From: Dyadobacter arcticus
Lineage (GTDB): Bacteria; Bacteroidota; Bacteroidia; Cytophagales; Spirosomataceae
Assembly: GCF_011762185.1 (NCBI RefSeq)
Contig: NZ_JAASQJ010000002.1
Span: forward strand, 992,001-1,056,000
DNA length: 64,000 nucleotides
Reading direction: 5' to 3'
The notes below the pieces were generated by a model, which made no database searches, had not been told where the DNA came from, and saw only the letters and a program-made list of their open reading frames with translations. Shown here in pieces: positions 38,210 to 48,272 of the stretch. Numbering within the stretch: position 1 is the first letter of the stretch; every line of letters begins with the position of its first letter. The translations under genes were made by a program, and so were the position numbers.

Positions 38210-39577
38210 ATGAAGATCAAGAATCGAATCGCATTGCAATTCACACTGTTGGTAGCAGCAGTTCTTCTGCTATTTTCCGTTGCGATTTACAGCGTTTCCG
38301 AACATTATCGTCAGGAAGAATTTTACGATCGCTTGAAAAGCCGCGCGCAGACCACATGCCGCCTGTTGGTGAAGGTAAAGGGCATTGATAAAGACCTTCT
38401 TAAAACCATCGATCAAAATACCCTTTCCGAAATGCTGGATGAAAAGGTTTTAATATTTGATTCAAGCAATGAGTTGATCTATTCCAGTGTAGACGATAAA
38501 TTGTTGACCTATGAAAAGGAATTGCTGAACGAAGTAAAACAGTTGGAGTTCATGGAATTCCATCAGGGTGAGAATGAGGTAATTGGTCTGCTTTATCAAG
38601 AAGGAGATGAACCATTGGTGGTGCTGGCTTCCGCATATGATACCTTTGGCCATAGCAAGCTGGATAACCTGAGAAGCACGCTCTTATGGGGATTATTGGC
38701 CGGAATTGGCGTCACAATTGTGTTAGGAATCTATTTTGCAGGCAATGCGTTGCGACCGATCAGCCGGATCAATGAGCAGGTTTCACTTATTACAGCCCAA
38801 AATTTATCCCAGAAACTCGATGAAGGCAACCGCAAAGACGAAATTGCACAGCTTGCCATCAATTTTAACACCGTGCTCTATCGTCTCAATAAAGCATTTG
38901 AACAACAGAAAAGCTTCGTATCCCACGCTTCTCATGAATTGCGAACGCCTTTGGCCGCATTAAAATCCGAAATTCAACTGGGCCAGCGCTTTACCAAAAA
39001 CAACCCTGACCTGGAAGAAGTCTTTACCAACCTCTTTTCGGATACGGAGCGATTGATCAGCATTACCAATAACCTGCTTTTCCTGGCGCGCTCCTACGAA
39101 AACATAGGTACCATGAAAATGCTGCCGATCCATGTAGAAGACCTGGTATTTTTGGCCAAAGAAGAGCTCTTATCCGCCCATCCGGATTATAGCGTGGTTA
39201 TTGACTATGAAAGCATTCCCGAAAATGCAAATGAAACGGTGATTAAAGGCAATGAGGAATTGCTGAAAAGGGTATTTTCCAATTTGCTGGACAATGCATG
39301 TAAGTATTCTCCTGACCACCAGGCACATATCATGATTTCTTCCAATAATAAATCGTGCATAGTGAAAGTGAAGGACCTGGGAATCGGGATCAGCCAAGAA
39401 GATATCCCCCATATTTTCAATCCATTTTTCAGATCTTCCAATACTTCCCAGCTTCCCGGCTTCGGGATAGGCCTCTCCATTTGCCAGCGCATCGTGGAAT
39501 TGCACCATGGCGAAATTTCCGTAGCCAGCGAAATTGGCAAGGGAAGTGAGTTCCAAGTGCAACTAAACCATGTTTAG
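38210..39577 (+). CDS. Sensor histidine kinase (partner of the metal-efflux regulator)
   Basis: A 455-residue membrane kinase. Two membrane spans (about 9-31 and 163-184) enclose a periplasmic sensor of about 130 residues; a HAMP domain follows, then HisKA with HASHELRTPLAALKSE (phospho-His at about 244) and HATPase_c with N box NLLDNACKYS, G1 DLGIGIS and G2 GFGIGLSIC. It has the CusS-type layout. It presumably phosphorylates the upstream regulator. It ends 94 bp before the tolC-like gene; that gap has no obvious terminator, so read-through or a separate promoter are both possible. Confidence 0.93.
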   Translation: MKIKNRIALQFTLLVAAVLLLFSVAIYSVSEHYRQEEFYDRLKSRAQTTCRLLVKVKGIDKDLLKTIDQNTLSEMLDEKVLIFDSSNELIYSSVDDKLLTYEKELLNEVKQLEFMEFHQGENEVIGLLYQEGDEPLVVLASAYDTFGHSKLDNLRSTLLWGLLAGIGVTIVLGIYFAGNALRPISRINEQVSLITAQNLSQKLDEGNRKDEIAQLAINFNTVLYRLNKAFEQQKSFVSHASHELRTPLAALKSEIQLGQRFTKNNPDLEEVFTNLFSDTERLISITNNLLFLARSYENIGTMKMLPIHVEDLVFLAKEELLSAHPDYSVVIDYESIPENANETVIKGNEELLKRVFSNLLDNACKYSPDHQAHIMISSNNKSCIVKVKDLGIGISQEDIPHIFNPFFRSSNTSQLPGFGIGLSICQRIVELHHGEISVASEIGKGSEFQVQLNHV

Positions 39578-39671
39578 GAGCACTTTCCGATTTTCTAATT
39601 TTTTTCTAAGACTATTTTAAGGCTCCTGTAATACTGGTACCCGAAGTTCGCAGCATTCTATCACAGAAATT

Positions 39672-40919
39672 ATGCGAACTTACATTTTTGGGCTTTTGAT
39701 TTGTTTTTCAACCGCATTACACGCTCAGGATACGCTCAGGGTTACCACACGCCAGGCCGATAGCCTTTTTCTTCGGAACAACCTCGAAGTCCTCGCTGAA
39801 AAATACCAGATCGATATTGCCAAATCCATTGAGATTCAGGACAAGCTTTGGAATAACCCCACTTTTGGCGTCGAAATCAGTGCCTATAATCCCTCCAGAG
39901 GTGCATTGGATGTAGGCCGGAACGGACAAAAAGCATTCAATATCCAGCAAATGATCACGCGCGCTGGCAAGCGTAACAAGCAGGAGGCCTTGGATGTAGA
40001 ATCCACCCGCAAAAGCGAATACCAGTTTTTCGACCTGATCAGGACATTGAAATTTGAATTGCGCCAGATCTTCTTCGAATCCTATTATCTCGGGCAAACT
40101 GTTCGATTGTACGACAATCAAATCAATACATTGAACACAACAGTTAGTGCTTTTCAAAAAGAGTACGACCGGAAAAATATCTCGCTGAAGGAGGTGGTAA
40201 GACTAAAAGCACTGCTATTTGAGCTGACCAACGAGCGGGCGGATATCCTGTTTGAATTGCAGGAAAATCAGCGCGACTTGCGTACGCTGTTAAACACAGA
40301 AAGGCCTGTAAAATCGATCGTCGATAGCACGGATATTCAGCGCTATCAACTTGCAAAGTACACACCTGCCGATCTGAAGCAAAAAGCCTTAGAGAGCCGG
40401 GCCGATCTTAAAGTGGCTCAATCAGCTTCTAAACAAGCGGAATTGAACCTAACCCTTCAAAAAGCATTGGCTGTGCCCGACATTCAGGTGGGTGCGGTTT
40501 ATGACCAGGCCAGCAATTATGTCAATAATTATTTTGGATTAAATGCCTCAATCGCGCTGCCGATTTTCAACAGAAATCAGGGAAATATCAGCGCGGCAAA
40601 AAGTAACATTAGCTACTACAAAACGGCAGAATCGGCCAAACAAAACAGCGTCAGCAATGAAGTAGACGCTGCCGTGCAAAAGGTAGGTATTGCTGATAAG
40701 ACTTACCAAAGTGTTGAGAATCAATTTACCAACCAGTTCCAGTTGCTCAGCGACGGGATGTACGAGAATTTTCAGAAAAGAAACATAACCCTCCTCGAAT
40801 TCATCGATTTTATCGAGACCTACAATGAAAGCATTAAGGAATATAACCGGCTGCAAGCCGACCGCATCAAGGTATACGAAGAACTCAATTTCGTCGTCGG
40901 CGAAGAGCTTTTTAACTAA
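39672..40919 (+). CDS. TolC-family outer-membrane efflux protein (CusC/CzcC-like)
   Basis: A 415-residue protein with a signal peptide (MRTYIFGLLICFSTALHA-Q). The two OEP repeats are rich in long helices (ELRQIFFESYYLGQTVRLYDNQIN; LKVAQSASKQAELNLTLQKA) with the usual SIALPIFNRNQG strand. It makes the outer-membrane exit duct for the downstream RND pump. It is 53 bp before the adaptor gene. Its length is that of CzcC/CusC rather than TolC proper. Confidence 0.9.
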   Translation: MRTYIFGLLICFSTALHAQDTLRVTTRQADSLFLRNNLEVLAEKYQIDIAKSIEIQDKLWNNPTFGVEISAYNPSRGALDVGRNGQKAFNIQQMITRAGKRNKQEALDVESTRKSEYQFFDLIRTLKFELRQIFFESYYLGQTVRLYDNQINTLNTTVSAFQKEYDRKNISLKEVVRLKALLFELTNERADILFELQENQRDLRTLLNTERPVKSIVDSTDIQRYQLAKYTPADLKQKALESRADLKVAQSASKQAELNLTLQKALAVPDIQVGAVYDQASNYVNNYFGLNASIALPIFNRNQGNISAAKSNISYYKTAESAKQNSVSNEVDAAVQKVGIADKTYQSVENQFTNQFQLLSDGMYENFQKRNITLLEFIDFIETYNESIKEYNRLQADRIKVYEELNFVVGEELFN

Positions 40920-40972
40920 TTCATTCAATAGAATCAATTCTTAAAACACGGCTTTGCCATAAAAATTTCAAA

Positions 40973-42061
40973 ATGAAAAATCCCATATATGTTGTCATGC
41001 TGGCCTCGATCGCCATTTGGCTGACATCCTGCGAGCAAAAGAAAGAGGATAACGAAGAATCAAAAGTGTTCATGCTTTCCGATACGATGATGAGCCGTAT
41101 TAGAATTGACACGGTCAGAAATGAGGCGGTGAGAAATGAACTGACCCTGGTTGGGAAGGTAGTACCCGATGAAAATCAGGTTATTAAGGTATTCCCGCTG
41201 GTCGGCGGCAATGTGGAGGAAGTGAATGTGGAATTGGGGGATAACGTTCGTAAAGGGCAGAAACTGGCGGTAATCCGTTCGGGCGAAGTGGCCGATTTTG
41301 AGCGCCAGATGATCCAGGCGCAATCCGATTTACTGATCGCCCAGAAAAATCTGTCCTCGACCGAAGACCTCTTTGAAAGCAAGCTGGTACCCGAACGCGA
41401 CGTGATCACGGCACGACAAATGGTCGATAAAGCACAAGCCGAACTGAGCCGTGTGAAAGAAATTTTCTCAATTTATGGTTTGGGAAAATCCACTAATTAT
41501 GTCGTCAAATCGCCTATTAATGGTTTTATTATTGATAAAAATGTCAACCGGGGCATGCAGCTTCGGTCGGACAATTCCGAAAGCCTTTTCACGGTCGGGC
41601 AAATTGCCGATGTGGGGGTAATGGCCAATGTAAACGAAAGTGATATTCCAAGAATTAAAATGGGCATGCCCGCCGAAGTGCGCACCATCAGCTTTTCCGA
41701 TGAAGTGTTTAAAGGAAAAGTGGACAAGATCTATAATGTGCTCGACCCCGATACCAAGGCGATGAAAATCAGGATACAGCTGCAAAATGTCGGTTTCAAA
41801 CTCAAACCTGAAATGCACGCAACCGTTAGTCTAAACTTTGAAGAAGGCAATCAAATGCAGGCAATTCCTTCACAAGCCATCATTTTCGACAGAAGCAAAA
41901 ACTGGGTAATGGTATATCACAGCCGCACCAAAATCGAAACGCGCCCAATAGAAGTCTACCGTTCCCTGGCCGACCGCGCCTACATCAGCGTCGGCCTGAA
42001 ACCCGGGGAGGCAGTCATTTCAAAGAACCAGCTGCTGGTTTATGATGCGCTCAATGATTGA
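40973..42061 (+). CDS. HlyD/CusB-family RND periplasmic adaptor lipoprotein
   Basis: A 362-residue membrane-fusion protein. It has a lipobox WLTSC (Cys 21) followed by EQKKEDNEES, a biotinyl-lipoyl-like region VFPLVGGNVEEVNVELGDNVRKGQKLAVI, a coiled hairpin (about 105-165) and beta-barrel domains with RIQLQNVGFKLKPEMHATV. It joins pump and duct in the periplasm. It ends 6 bp before the RND gene. No Met- or His-rich metal site at the N-terminus is evident beyond scattered Met residues. Confidence 0.92.
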   Translation: MKNPIYVVMLASIAIWLTSCEQKKEDNEESKVFMLSDTMMSRIRIDTVRNEAVRNELTLVGKVVPDENQVIKVFPLVGGNVEEVNVELGDNVRKGQKLAVIRSGEVADFERQMIQAQSDLLIAQKNLSSTEDLFESKLVPERDVITARQMVDKAQAELSRVKEIFSIYGLGKSTNYVVKSPINGFIIDKNVNRGMQLRSDNSESLFTVGQIADVGVMANVNESDIPRIKMGMPAEVRTISFSDEVFKGKVDKIYNVLDPDTKAMKIRIQLQNVGFKLKPEMHATVSLNFEEGNQMQAIPSQAIIFDRSKNWVMVYHSRTKIETRPIEVYRSLADRAYISVGLKPGEAVISKNQLLVYDALND

Positions 42062-42067
42062 ACATCC

Positions 42068-45000
42068 ATGAACAAATTCATCCGGGGAATCGTCGGGTTT
42101 TCTTTGAAAAACCGGTTCTTCATATTCTTTATGACCGGCCTGCTGATTTTAGCAGGAGTCGTCAGTTACCGCGACACGCCGCTGGAAGCATTTCCGGACG
42201 TTACCAACACGCAGATCATCATCGTAACCCAATGGAACGGGCGCAGCGCGGAAGAGATCGAGCGGTTCGTAACAGTTCCCATTGAAGTCGCCATGAATTC
42301 GGTGCAGCAGAAATCCAATGTCAGGAGCACTACCATGTTTGGGTTAAGCATTATCAAGATCATATTCGATGATAATGTAGAAGACTTTTTCGCACGACAA
42401 CAAGTTAACAATCAACTCCGTAACATATCCCTGCCGGAAGGCGTGGAGCCGGACGTCCAGCCACCTTATGGCCCTACTGGTGAGATATTCAGGTATACCC
42501 TAAGAAGTAAGGACCGGGACAGCCGCGAATTGCTGACATTACAGAACTGGATGATCGACAGACAATTGCGGAGCATACCAGGCGTGGCTGACGTAGTGGC
42601 GTTTGGTGGCAGACAAAAAATCTACGAGGTGCAGGTCAACCCTACCAAACTCGTCAAATACAACATTACGCCGCTGGAAGTGTACCAAGCTGTTACCAAG
42701 AGCAATGTCAATGTGGGTGGCGACGTGATTGAGAAAAATGGACAGGCCTATGTGGTTCGGGGCATTGGGCTGCTGAACTCAATCCCGGACATTGAGAACA
42801 TCATTGTTGAATTTGTAAAGGATAATTCTGTGCTGGTCAGGGACGTGGCAGATGTAAAGGAATCGGATATGCCGCGCGTTGGCCAGGTAGGATTAGACAA
42901 TGAAGACGATGTTGTGGAAGGGATCGTGGTGCAACGCAAAGGCGAAAATCCGAGTGAAGTACTGGCGCGTATAAAGGATAAGGTTCATGAATTGAACACG
43001 AAAATCCTACCGCCCGACGTCAAAATGGTTACCTTTTACGACCGCGACAATCTCATCGAATTTTGCGCACATACTGTCAAACATAACCTGATCGAAGGCA
43101 TAGTGCTGGTCACGGTCATTGTGTTTGTTTTCATGGCCGACTGGCGCACGACGGTGATCGTGTCCATCATTATCCCGCTAGCCCTCCTATTTGCATTCAC
43201 GTGTCTGAGGCTCAAAGGAATGTCTGCCAACTTACTTTCGATGGGGGCGATCGACTTCGGGATTATCATTGACGGGGCCGTGGTAATGGTGGAAGGTATA
43301 TTCGTCGCATTGGATCATCTCGCGCACCAGAATGGCATGGACCGTTACAATAAACTTTCCAAATTAGGACTTGTCAAACGGACAGGTGGAGAGTTAGGGA
43401 AAGCGATTTTCTTCTCCAAGCTAATCATTATCACGGCATTGATCCCGATTTTTAGCTTCCAGAAGGTGGAGGGAAAAATGTTCACGCCGCTGGCTTATAC
43501 ATTGGGTTTTGCATTGTTGGGCGCTCTTCTATATACGCTTACCCTCGTTCCCGTTCTTTGTTCGATTTTATTAAATAAAAATGTCAGAGAAAAGAGCAAT
43601 CCAATTGTACGGTTTTTCGACCGTGCGGTTACCGTTGGTTTTGAATGGTGTTATGCGCGCAAAAAGCTAAGCATTATGCTGGCAACGGGATTTCTGGTCG
43701 TCAGCCTTTTATCAGCCAAATTCCTCGGGACAGAATTCCTGCCAACTTTAAACGAAGGTGCACTTTGGGTAGAAGCCAAAATGCCGATGAGCAGCTCCCT
43801 GAATGAAACTATCAAAATGGTTACCATTTTAAGGAATAAACTCAATGAATTTCCGGAAGTGAACGGGGTATTGTCTCAAACCGGCCGCTCCAATGATGGT
43901 ACCGATCCCTCAGGTTTTTATTACGTGCAAATGCAGGTTAATCTAAAACCTAAGGATGAATGGAAACGGAAAATTAGCCAGGATCAGCTGATTGAAGAGA
44001 TGGACAAAAAACTGAAACAGTTTCAGGGGATCAACTACAATTATTCTCAACCCATTATCGACAATGTTGCGGAAGCGGTGGCGGGTATGAATGCAAGTAA
44101 TGCCGTGAAAATCTATGGTGACGATCTGGAAACTTTAAATCAAAAGGCTAATCAGGTGTTGGAAGCGATCAAGGGTGTTCCTGGAATCAGGGATGTAGGT
44201 ATTTTAAGAAATATCGGGCAGCCAGAAGTGAGCGTCATCCTGCATGATCATCTTATGGCGCAATATGGTGTTAGCATTGCCGATGCGCAGGCAGTCATCG
44301 AAATGGCAATTGGGGGAAAAACGGCTTCGATACTCTATGAAGGGGAAAGAAAATTCGACATCCGGCTGCGTTACGAACAGCAATATCGCCGCTCAGTAGA
44401 TGATATCCAGCAATTAATGGTACCGACATTGACAGGAGGAAAAATCCCCCTTAAAGAAATTTCCTCGATCAGAACTGTAACCGGACCTGCATTTGTATAT
44501 CGCGACAATAATAAGCGTTTTATTGGAGTCAAGTTTTCAGTTCGTGAAAGAGATCTTGGCAGCACCATTGCCGATGCTCAAAGCCGTGTAAAACCACTTC
44601 TGAAGTCCCTACCGAAAGGCTACTCGGTCAACTGGTCGGGTGAATTTGAAAATCAGGTTCGGGCTACTGCGCGGCTGGGACAGGTGGTGCCCATAAGTCT
44701 GATCGGTATCTTTATCCTGCTGTTCATCATGTTCAGCAATGCCAAAGATGCCGGGCTGGTACTCATTAACGTTCCTTTTGCATTAATTGGAGGAATTTTG
44801 GCGCTCCATGTAACGCACATGAATTTCGGGATTTCTGCGGGAGTCGGATTTATCGCATTGTTCGGGTTATGTGTTCAAAATGGGGTCATACTGATTTCCG
44901 TTTTCAATAAAAACCTGTCTGCGAGAATGTCATTAGACGAAGCAATCAGGGAAGGGGTAAAATCAAGGATCAGGCCGGTCATCATGACGGCGTTAATGGC

Positions 45001-45169
45001 TGCGATCGGACTTTTGCCAGCGGCTACCTCCACCGGAATCGGCTCGGAAACGCAAAAACCACTGGCTATTGTAGTGATTGGAGGGCTGATTACAGCGACT
45101 GTATTGACCCTGCTTATTTTTCCAATTATTTACGGATTTTTCAATCGTAAAACCCAAACAGCCAGGTAG
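42068..45169 (+). CDS. HME-RND heavy-metal efflux pump (CzcA-type)
   Basis: A 1033-residue RND pump with 12 expected membrane spans and two large periplasmic loops. The TM4 motif is DFGIIIDGAVVMVE (D396, D402, E409), as in CzcA and unlike CusA (which has a different TM4 motif), so export of divalent metals such as Zn, Co, Ni or Cd is favoured over Cu/Ag. This is inference from the motif. The beginning FSLKNRFFIFFMTG and IERFVTVPIEVAMN are family text. It is the last gene of the operon and ends with polar/basic residues. Confidence 0.94.
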   Translation: MNKFIRGIVGFSLKNRFFIFFMTGLLILAGVVSYRDTPLEAFPDVTNTQIIIVTQWNGRSAEEIERFVTVPIEVAMNSVQQKSNVRSTTMFGLSIIKIIFDDNVEDFFARQQVNNQLRNISLPEGVEPDVQPPYGPTGEIFRYTLRSKDRDSRELLTLQNWMIDRQLRSIPGVADVVAFGGRQKIYEVQVNPTKLVKYNITPLEVYQAVTKSNVNVGGDVIEKNGQAYVVRGIGLLNSIPDIENIIVEFVKDNSVLVRDVADVKESDMPRVGQVGLDNEDDVVEGIVVQRKGENPSEVLARIKDKVHELNTKILPPDVKMVTFYDRDNLIEFCAHTVKHNLIEGIVLVTVIVFVFMADWRTTVIVSIIIPLALLFAFTCLRLKGMSANLLSMGAIDFGIIIDGAVVMVEGIFVALDHLAHQNGMDRYNKLSKLGLVKRTGGELGKAIFFSKLIIITALIPIFSFQKVEGKMFTPLAYTLGFALLGALLYTLTLVPVLCSILLNKNVREKSNPIVRFFDRAVTVGFEWCYARKKLSIMLATGFLVVSLLSAKFLGTEFLPTLNEGALWVEAKMPMSSSLNETIKMVTILRNKLNEFPEVNGVLSQTGRSNDGTDPSGFYYVQMQVNLKPKDEWKRKISQDQLIEEMDKKLKQFQGINYNYSQPIIDNVAEAVAGMNASNAVKIYGDDLETLNQKANQVLEAIKGVPGIRDVGILRNIGQPEVSVILHDHLMAQYGVSIADAQAVIEMAIGGKTASILYEGERKFDIRLRYEQQYRRSVDDIQQLMVPTLTGGKIPLKEISSIRTVTGPAFVYRDNNKRFIGVKFSVRERDLGSTIADAQSRVKPLLKSLPKGYSVNWSGEFENQVRATARLGQVVPISLIGIFILLFIMFSNAKDAGLVLINVPFALIGGILALHVTHMNFGISAGVGFIALFGLCVQNGVILISVFNKNLSARMSLDEAIREGVKSRIRPVIMTALMAAIGLLPAATSTGIGSETQKPLAIVVIGGLITATVLTLLIFPIIYGFFNRKTQTAR

Positions 45170-45321
45170 CTGACAACTACAGCATTTTGATAGAAGAAAA
45201 ATCGTAACCAATGTGAAAGACACACCCTTTTCGTCTCCACGTTCAATATAATGATTAGCCTATCCAGGATTACGCTCCCTTACGCCCGATCGTTGCACAT
45301 GAAGTAAGTTATCATTTAATT

Positions 45322-46761
45322 TTAAGCCCTGTTGTTTGCTTGCTGGAAACTAATGGTGAATGTTGTTCCCGCACCAACTTCGGATTGAACATCGATGCGT
45401 CCGTGGTGGGCGTGGATAATGCTCATGGTAGTGGAAAGCCCGATCCCCATTCCGTTATTTTTACCGGTAAAATAAGGCTCGAAAATCTTTTCCATGTGCT
45501 CTTCGCTGATTCCAATACCGTTATCCGTAAAAATCACCTGAATTGTATCCCCATGACTTTTTGTAGTGATGCGCAAAATCCCCTTATCCTCTTCCATTGC
45601 CTCAATGGCATTGGTGATCAAATTGAGAAATGCCATCTGGAGTGACACGTGATCAAGCGGGATAGCCAGTTCGCCGTCCGCAAACTGGCTGACAATCTGA
45701 ATTCGTTTGAGCTGGACACGGTCCAACGCGGACCCAATTGCATCAGAAAGTACGGCATGAACGGAGTTTTGTACCAGGTCAATGTCGGCTGAACCCGACG
45801 GCTGCAATAACTGCGATATCAGATCATTGATACGGGTGCAATTACGCTTGATGATCTGGGTGTAGAATTTCTGATCTTCGTCAACCAATTCCATTTCAAG
45901 CTGTTCTGCCGAAAGGTTCACATTTGTGAGCGGGTTACGTACTTCATGGGCCAGCATTCTGACCAAGCGGCCGGTAACTGCCATTTTTTCGGAAAAAAGC
46001 CTTTCTCTCTCCGTTTGTTTTCGGGCGGTCATATCATGCAATCGGCCCTGTATGTACGGATGATTTTCATCGAACTCCAATGATGCGGAAAAAAGGCAAT
46101 ATTTTTTGTCCCCGTCTTTTGTAATCAGGCTTACTTCCTGATCGTGGATTGCCTGCTCCTGGATGTTTTCCCATAAGGCAAGGAATTGAGGCTCCTCAAT
46201 CAAATCAATGATATTTTTTAGCTTCAAATCATCTTCCATGAATCCGGTAATGCTGCCTGCAGAAGCATTTAAGTCAATAATATTGCCTTTTAAATCACTG
46301 ATAAAGAGAAAGTCATTGGATTCTTCAAAAATGCGGCGGTATCGCCTTTCGCTATGTTTCAAAGCCTTCAAAACCGATGTTCTTTCAAGCGCATATCTAA
46401 TGCTTCTTTCCAGTTTTTCGGGATCAAGCTCACTTTTGATCAGATAATCTGCTGCTCCAAGCCGCAAAGCCTCAACAGCGATTTTCGTGTCACCTTTACC
46501 AGTCAGCAGGATCATTGGCTCCTCGCATTCATGCTGAGCTGCTATTTCGATCAGGTCTAAGCCGGTATTACCACCAAGCAAATAGTCAAAAAGGTAAAGA
46601 TCGTAGCCTTTATGGCCAATATGCTTCTGCGCGTCCTTGTAGGTAGAGCACCAGGTAATGCTAAATTTCCAATTAACCAGTTCCTGAAAATACTCGCGGG
46701 TCAGAAAATAGTCGTCCTCGTCGTCATCTACCAGAAGTACTTTGATTAGTTTGCTATTCAT
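45322..46761 (-). CDS. Hybrid receiver-PAS-histidine kinase
   Basis: A 479-residue cytoplasmic kinase with no membrane span. The order is receiver (1-125; D12-D14 region, phospho-acceptor D59 in YLFDYLLGG, K109), PAS (about 135-250), HisKA with AHEVRNPLTN (H272), and HATPase_c (NLITNAIEAM, DNGIGISEEH, GMGIGLS). An N-terminal receiver on a kinase suggests input by phosphotransfer or allostery. I use the ATG at 46761; a GTG at 46788 overlapping the upstream stop (TAGTG) is an alternative. It is the last gene of the rpoN operon. Confidence 0.88.
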   Translation of the reverse strand: MNSKLIKVLLVDDDEDDYFLTREYFQELVNWKFSITWCSTYKDAQKHIGHKGYDLYLFDYLLGGNTGLDLIEIAAQHECEEPMILLTGKGDTKIAVEALRLGAADYLIKSELDPEKLERSIRYALERTSVLKALKHSERRYRRIFEESNDFLFISDLKGNIIDLNASAGSITGFMEDDLKLKNIIDLIEEPQFLALWENIQEQAIHDQEVSLITKDGDKKYCLFSASLEFDENHPYIQGRLHDMTARKQTERERLFSEKMAVTGRLVRMLAHEVRNPLTNVNLSAEQLEMELVDEDQKFYTQIIKRNCTRINDLISQLLQPSGSADIDLVQNSVHAVLSDAIGSALDRVQLKRIQIVSQFADGELAIPLDHVSLQMAFLNLITNAIEAMEEDKGILRITTKSHGDTIQVIFTDNGIGISEEHMEKIFEPYFTGKNNGMGIGLSTTMSIIHAHHGRIDVQSEVGAGTTFTISFQQANNRA

Positions 46762-46787
46762 ACTCAGTTCACTCTTGCCGTTCCCCA

Positions 46788-48251
46788 CTATATGTCAAAC
46801 TGTTTCATCTTATTATAGAGCGTCTTTCTGTCGATATTTAATAAACGCGCTGCTTTGCTTTTATTAAAATTAACGTCCCGCAAGACCTGCATGATCATAT
46901 CATACTCGGCTTCATTGGCCACTGTTTTTAAGCTTGGTTTGGAATCCTCAATATCAGATGCGGACTCAATTGTACCCGCTAATACGGAGACATTTGGGGC
47001 GGCAGGCTCTTCATCCAGGTCTTTCAGTTTTTTGTAGTTTACTATTTCAAATGGCAATGATTTTTCTTCAATCAATTCCCCATCCGATAGCAGCGTAGCC
47101 CGCTTGATCACATTTTTCAATTCCCGCAGGTTACCTGGCCAGGAATAGGTGAGAAAGTCATTTTTCACCTCATCCGAAAAGCCGGATACGTTTTTGCCCA
47201 GCTCTACATTGGTCGTTTCCAGAAATGCGCCTGCAAAAAGCATCAGATCGTCTTTCCTGTTCCTTAATGCAGGTACCTCAATGGTAAATTCATTGAAACG
47301 ATAATATAGATCTTCCCGGAATTTGCCGCTTTTTGCCGATTCCAATAATTTTTCGTTACTGGCTACCAGTATCCTTACGTCGAGATCAATTTCTTTTGAG
47401 CCGCCAATCCTTCGCATCTTACGTTCCTGCACGACCCGCAGCAATGCTACCTGGATCTCATAGGATAAGTTCGAGACTTCATCCAGAAATAATGTACCGC
47501 CGTTTGCCATTTCAAAATGCCCAATTTTGGTTTGCAATGCACCAGTAAAAGAGCCTTTTTCATGTCCAAACAATTCGCTTCCTGCCAACTCTTTTGAAAT
47601 AGCACCGCAATCCATCGCTACAAATGGCATATCCCGTCTTTTGGAACGGTTGTGGATCTCCTGTGCAATCGCCTCTTTCCCGGATCCGCTTTCGCCATAT
47701 ATGATCACACTGAAATTGGTGGGAGCAACCAAGTCAACTTGTCTGAAAAGGTTATCAGAAACGTCGCTTTGCCCCATTACATAACCGGCCTTCATCCGCG
47801 AACTCGCTTTTCTTACAGGTTTTGCATTCTCACTGGGCTGTCCCGATGATACGGCTGTTGTATATTCCTGTTCCTCGTCTTTGGAAGATTCCGCATCCGC
47901 GATCGCTTTTTTAACGGTAACCAATATTTCGTCGGGAAAAAGCGGCTTGGTAATGTAGTCGTAGGCGCCTAGTTTCATGACGCTTACTGCAATTTTAATA
48001 TCAGAATAGCCGGTAATGATTAAAACGGGAACATTAGGTCTTTTAGACTTAATGGCCGTAAGCAGATCTGTACCGGTAATATCACCCAAACGAAAATCTG
48101 TCATCACCAAATCGGGCGATAACGACTCAATTAATGCCAGACCATCTTTGCCGTTTTGGGCAGTTTCAACTATAAAATCATTTTTGGATAGAAATCTCTT
48201 CAAAAGGAAGCAGATATCAGCTTCGTCATCAACAACTACAATTTTTTTCAT
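46788..48251 (-). CDS. NtrC-family sigma-54-dependent response regulator
   Basis: A 487-residue regulator. It has a receiver (about 1-120; DD at 8-9, phospho-acceptor in LVMTDFRLGD, K in TKPLFPDE), a linker, an AAA+ domain with Walker A GESGSGKEA and the loop GSFTGA in place of the usual GAFTGA, plus SGKFREDLYYRFN, and a C-terminal Fis HTH (KSKAARLLNIDRKTLYNKMKQF). It would activate sigma-54 promoters when phosphorylated. It starts 21 bp after rpoN and is followed directly by the hybrid kinase, so it is the probable output of that kinase. Confidence 0.95.
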   Translation of the reverse strand: MKKIVVVDDEADICFLLKRFLSKNDFIVETAQNGKDGLALIESLSPDLVMTDFRLGDITGTDLLTAIKSKRPNVPVLIITGYSDIKIAVSVMKLGAYDYITKPLFPDEILVTVKKAIADAESSKDEEQEYTTAVSSGQPSENAKPVRKASSRMKAGYVMGQSDVSDNLFRQVDLVAPTNFSVIIYGESGSGKEAIAQEIHNRSKRRDMPFVAMDCGAISKELAGSELFGHEKGSFTGALQTKIGHFEMANGGTLFLDEVSNLSYEIQVALLRVVQERKMRRIGGSKEIDLDVRILVASNEKLLESAKSGKFREDLYYRFNEFTIEVPALRNRKDDLMLFAGAFLETTNVELGKNVSGFSDEVKNDFLTYSWPGNLRELKNVIKRATLLSDGELIEEKSLPFEIVNYKKLKDLDEEPAAPNVSVLAGTIESASDIEDSKPSLKTVANEAEYDMIMQVLRDVNFNKSKAARLLNIDRKTLYNKMKQFDI

Positions 48252-48272
48252 GCAGGTTTTTTAGGGCTTAAT

